From contig JADJVW010000002.1 of assembly GCA_016710365.1 (NCBI GenBank), forward strand, positions 310,001 to 374,000: 64,000 bases of DNA. Reading direction: 5' to 3'. The DNA is from Candidatus Caldilinea saccharophila. GTDB taxonomy: Bacteria; Chloroflexota; Anaerolineae; Caldilineales; Caldilineaceae. The notes under the pieces were generated by a model, which saw nothing but the letters and a program-made list of their open reading frames with translations, did not search any database and was not told where the DNA came from. A program made the translations under genes and the position numbers. Below, one piece after another: positions 63,501 to 64,000 of this stretch (its first letter is position 1; every line of letters starts with the position of its first letter).

Positions 63501-64000
63501 GTGGTCGGCCAACGACGCCGATGGCGATGCGCTGGTCGCCACGGTGCTTTACAGCCGTGACGGCGGCGCCAGCTATGCGCCGCTGCGCCTGCATCTGACC
63601 GGGTCGAGCGTTGTGATTCCGCTGGCCGAACTGGGCGGCACGACGCAGGGCAAGATTCGCGTCCTTGTCAGCGACGGCGTCAACACCGGCCAGGCGGATT
63701 CAGCCGGCTTCTTCAGCGTGCCCAACCAGCCGCCGGCCGCGCAGATCATCACGCCAGATGAAGGAGCAACCTTCGGCTACGGCCAGATCGTCGCGTTGAC
63801 TGGCGTGGCCACCGACATCGAGGATGTAACGCTGCCGGACAGCGCCTTTGCGTGGTACTCGGACCTGGACGGCCTGCTGGGCGCGGGCGCCTCCCTCGAT
63901 GCGTCGCTCGAAACGATCGGCGCGCATACGCTGACGCTGCAGGTCACGGACAGCAGCGGGGCGGTGGGGACAGCCCAACGCACCGTTACCGTCAGCGACG
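60513..64000 (+). pseudogene. Secreted beta-helix protein with metzincin protease domain, several frameshifts, runs past window
   Basis: Starts at ATG 60513 (CAGGAGCACC upstream) with signal peptide INRFAVLTALTTILLILGLL. A right-handed beta-helix (POMP/Pmp-like repeats: NSTVRNSQSSC, NSQILNNQATGAGGALGLFG, NSTISGNRARV) covers about residues 30-430. A second part contains HELAHTWGRSH at 771-781 (HExxHxxGxxH, the metzincin zinc motif). After 62880 the frame changes about four times (near 62885, 62910, 62972 and 63353), yet homologous-looking sequence continues (MVYCNNQWISAYTYEAIRNR; VAGTTQIQIVAGATVLATRA) into Ig-like domains at the edge. The changes look like indels in short homopolymers. Confidence 0.8.

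Overview
The window is a high-GC bacterial chromosome segment. No rRNA or tRNA gene was recognised. Gene content points to Chloroflexota, probably a Caldilineae/Anaerolineae-type lineage; this is inference from family content, not from a marker gene. It includes an A2-type aa3 cytochrome oxidase operon with CtaG and SURF1, XRE-plus-STAND ATPase regulators with tetratricopeptide-like tails, a GH130 enzyme, a purple-acid-type phosphatase, and many dispersed short palindromic intergenic repeats.

The main discovery is a complete diversity-generating retroelement (DGR) at about 18.4-23.7 kb. A 1074-residue protein at 18451-21675 joins a NACHT-type NTPase to a C-terminal formylglycine-generating-enzyme/C-type-lectin fold. 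Its last coding stretch (21586-21655) is a variable repeat (VR). A 70-bp template repeat (TR) lies at 21865-21934. By hand alignment the two differ at 8 positions, and all 8 are adenines in the TR. An Avd-like small protein (22229-22564) and a DGR-type reverse transcriptase (22644-23705) follow on the opposite strand. The system would retarget the sensor end of a STAND/NACHT switch protein.

Layout. 0-9 kb is decayed: a short-chain dehydrogenase with a replaced C-terminus, fragments of an FAD oxidoreductase, a nitrilase and an unknown gene, an IS4-type remnant, an ISL3-type element with an internally deleted transposase, IS21 remnants with an intact istB, and a yjbQ pseudogene. 9-18 kb holds a phosphotransferase, a lipoprotein, a STAND regulator beside a decayed paralogue, a toxin-antitoxin pair, a double metallo-beta-lactamase-fold protein and a GNAT acetyltransferase. 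18-24 kb is the DGR. 24-34 kb has two DEAD-box helicases (one frameshifted), two metallophosphoesterases, an MFS transporter, an esterase and a membrane protein. 33-41 kb has a Clp-N/site-2-protease fusion, methyltransferase, Dps, phosphoglycerate mutase, 3-methyladenine glycosylase, MazG-like enzyme, MFS transporter and ferredoxin.

40.7-48.4 kb is a minus-strand cytochrome oxidase operon: a subunit-II-like membrane protein, subunits II, I, IV and III, CtaG, a secreted accessory protein, SURF1 and CtaB. 48.6-51.5 kb is a PerR/Fur-like regulator with a P1B-4 metal-efflux ATPase, preceded by a PerR-box-like site. 51.6-64 kb has a secreted BNR-type protein, peptide deformylase, a RodZ-like protein, GH130, an M19 dipeptidase, another STAND regulator, and a large secreted beta-helix/metzincin protein that runs off the right edge.

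Several otherwise well-preserved genes (DEAD helicase, MFS, ctaB, metzincin) carry single-base indels, mostly beside short homopolymers. These may be sequencing errors rather than true decay. A 121-bp MITE-like repeat occurs three times.
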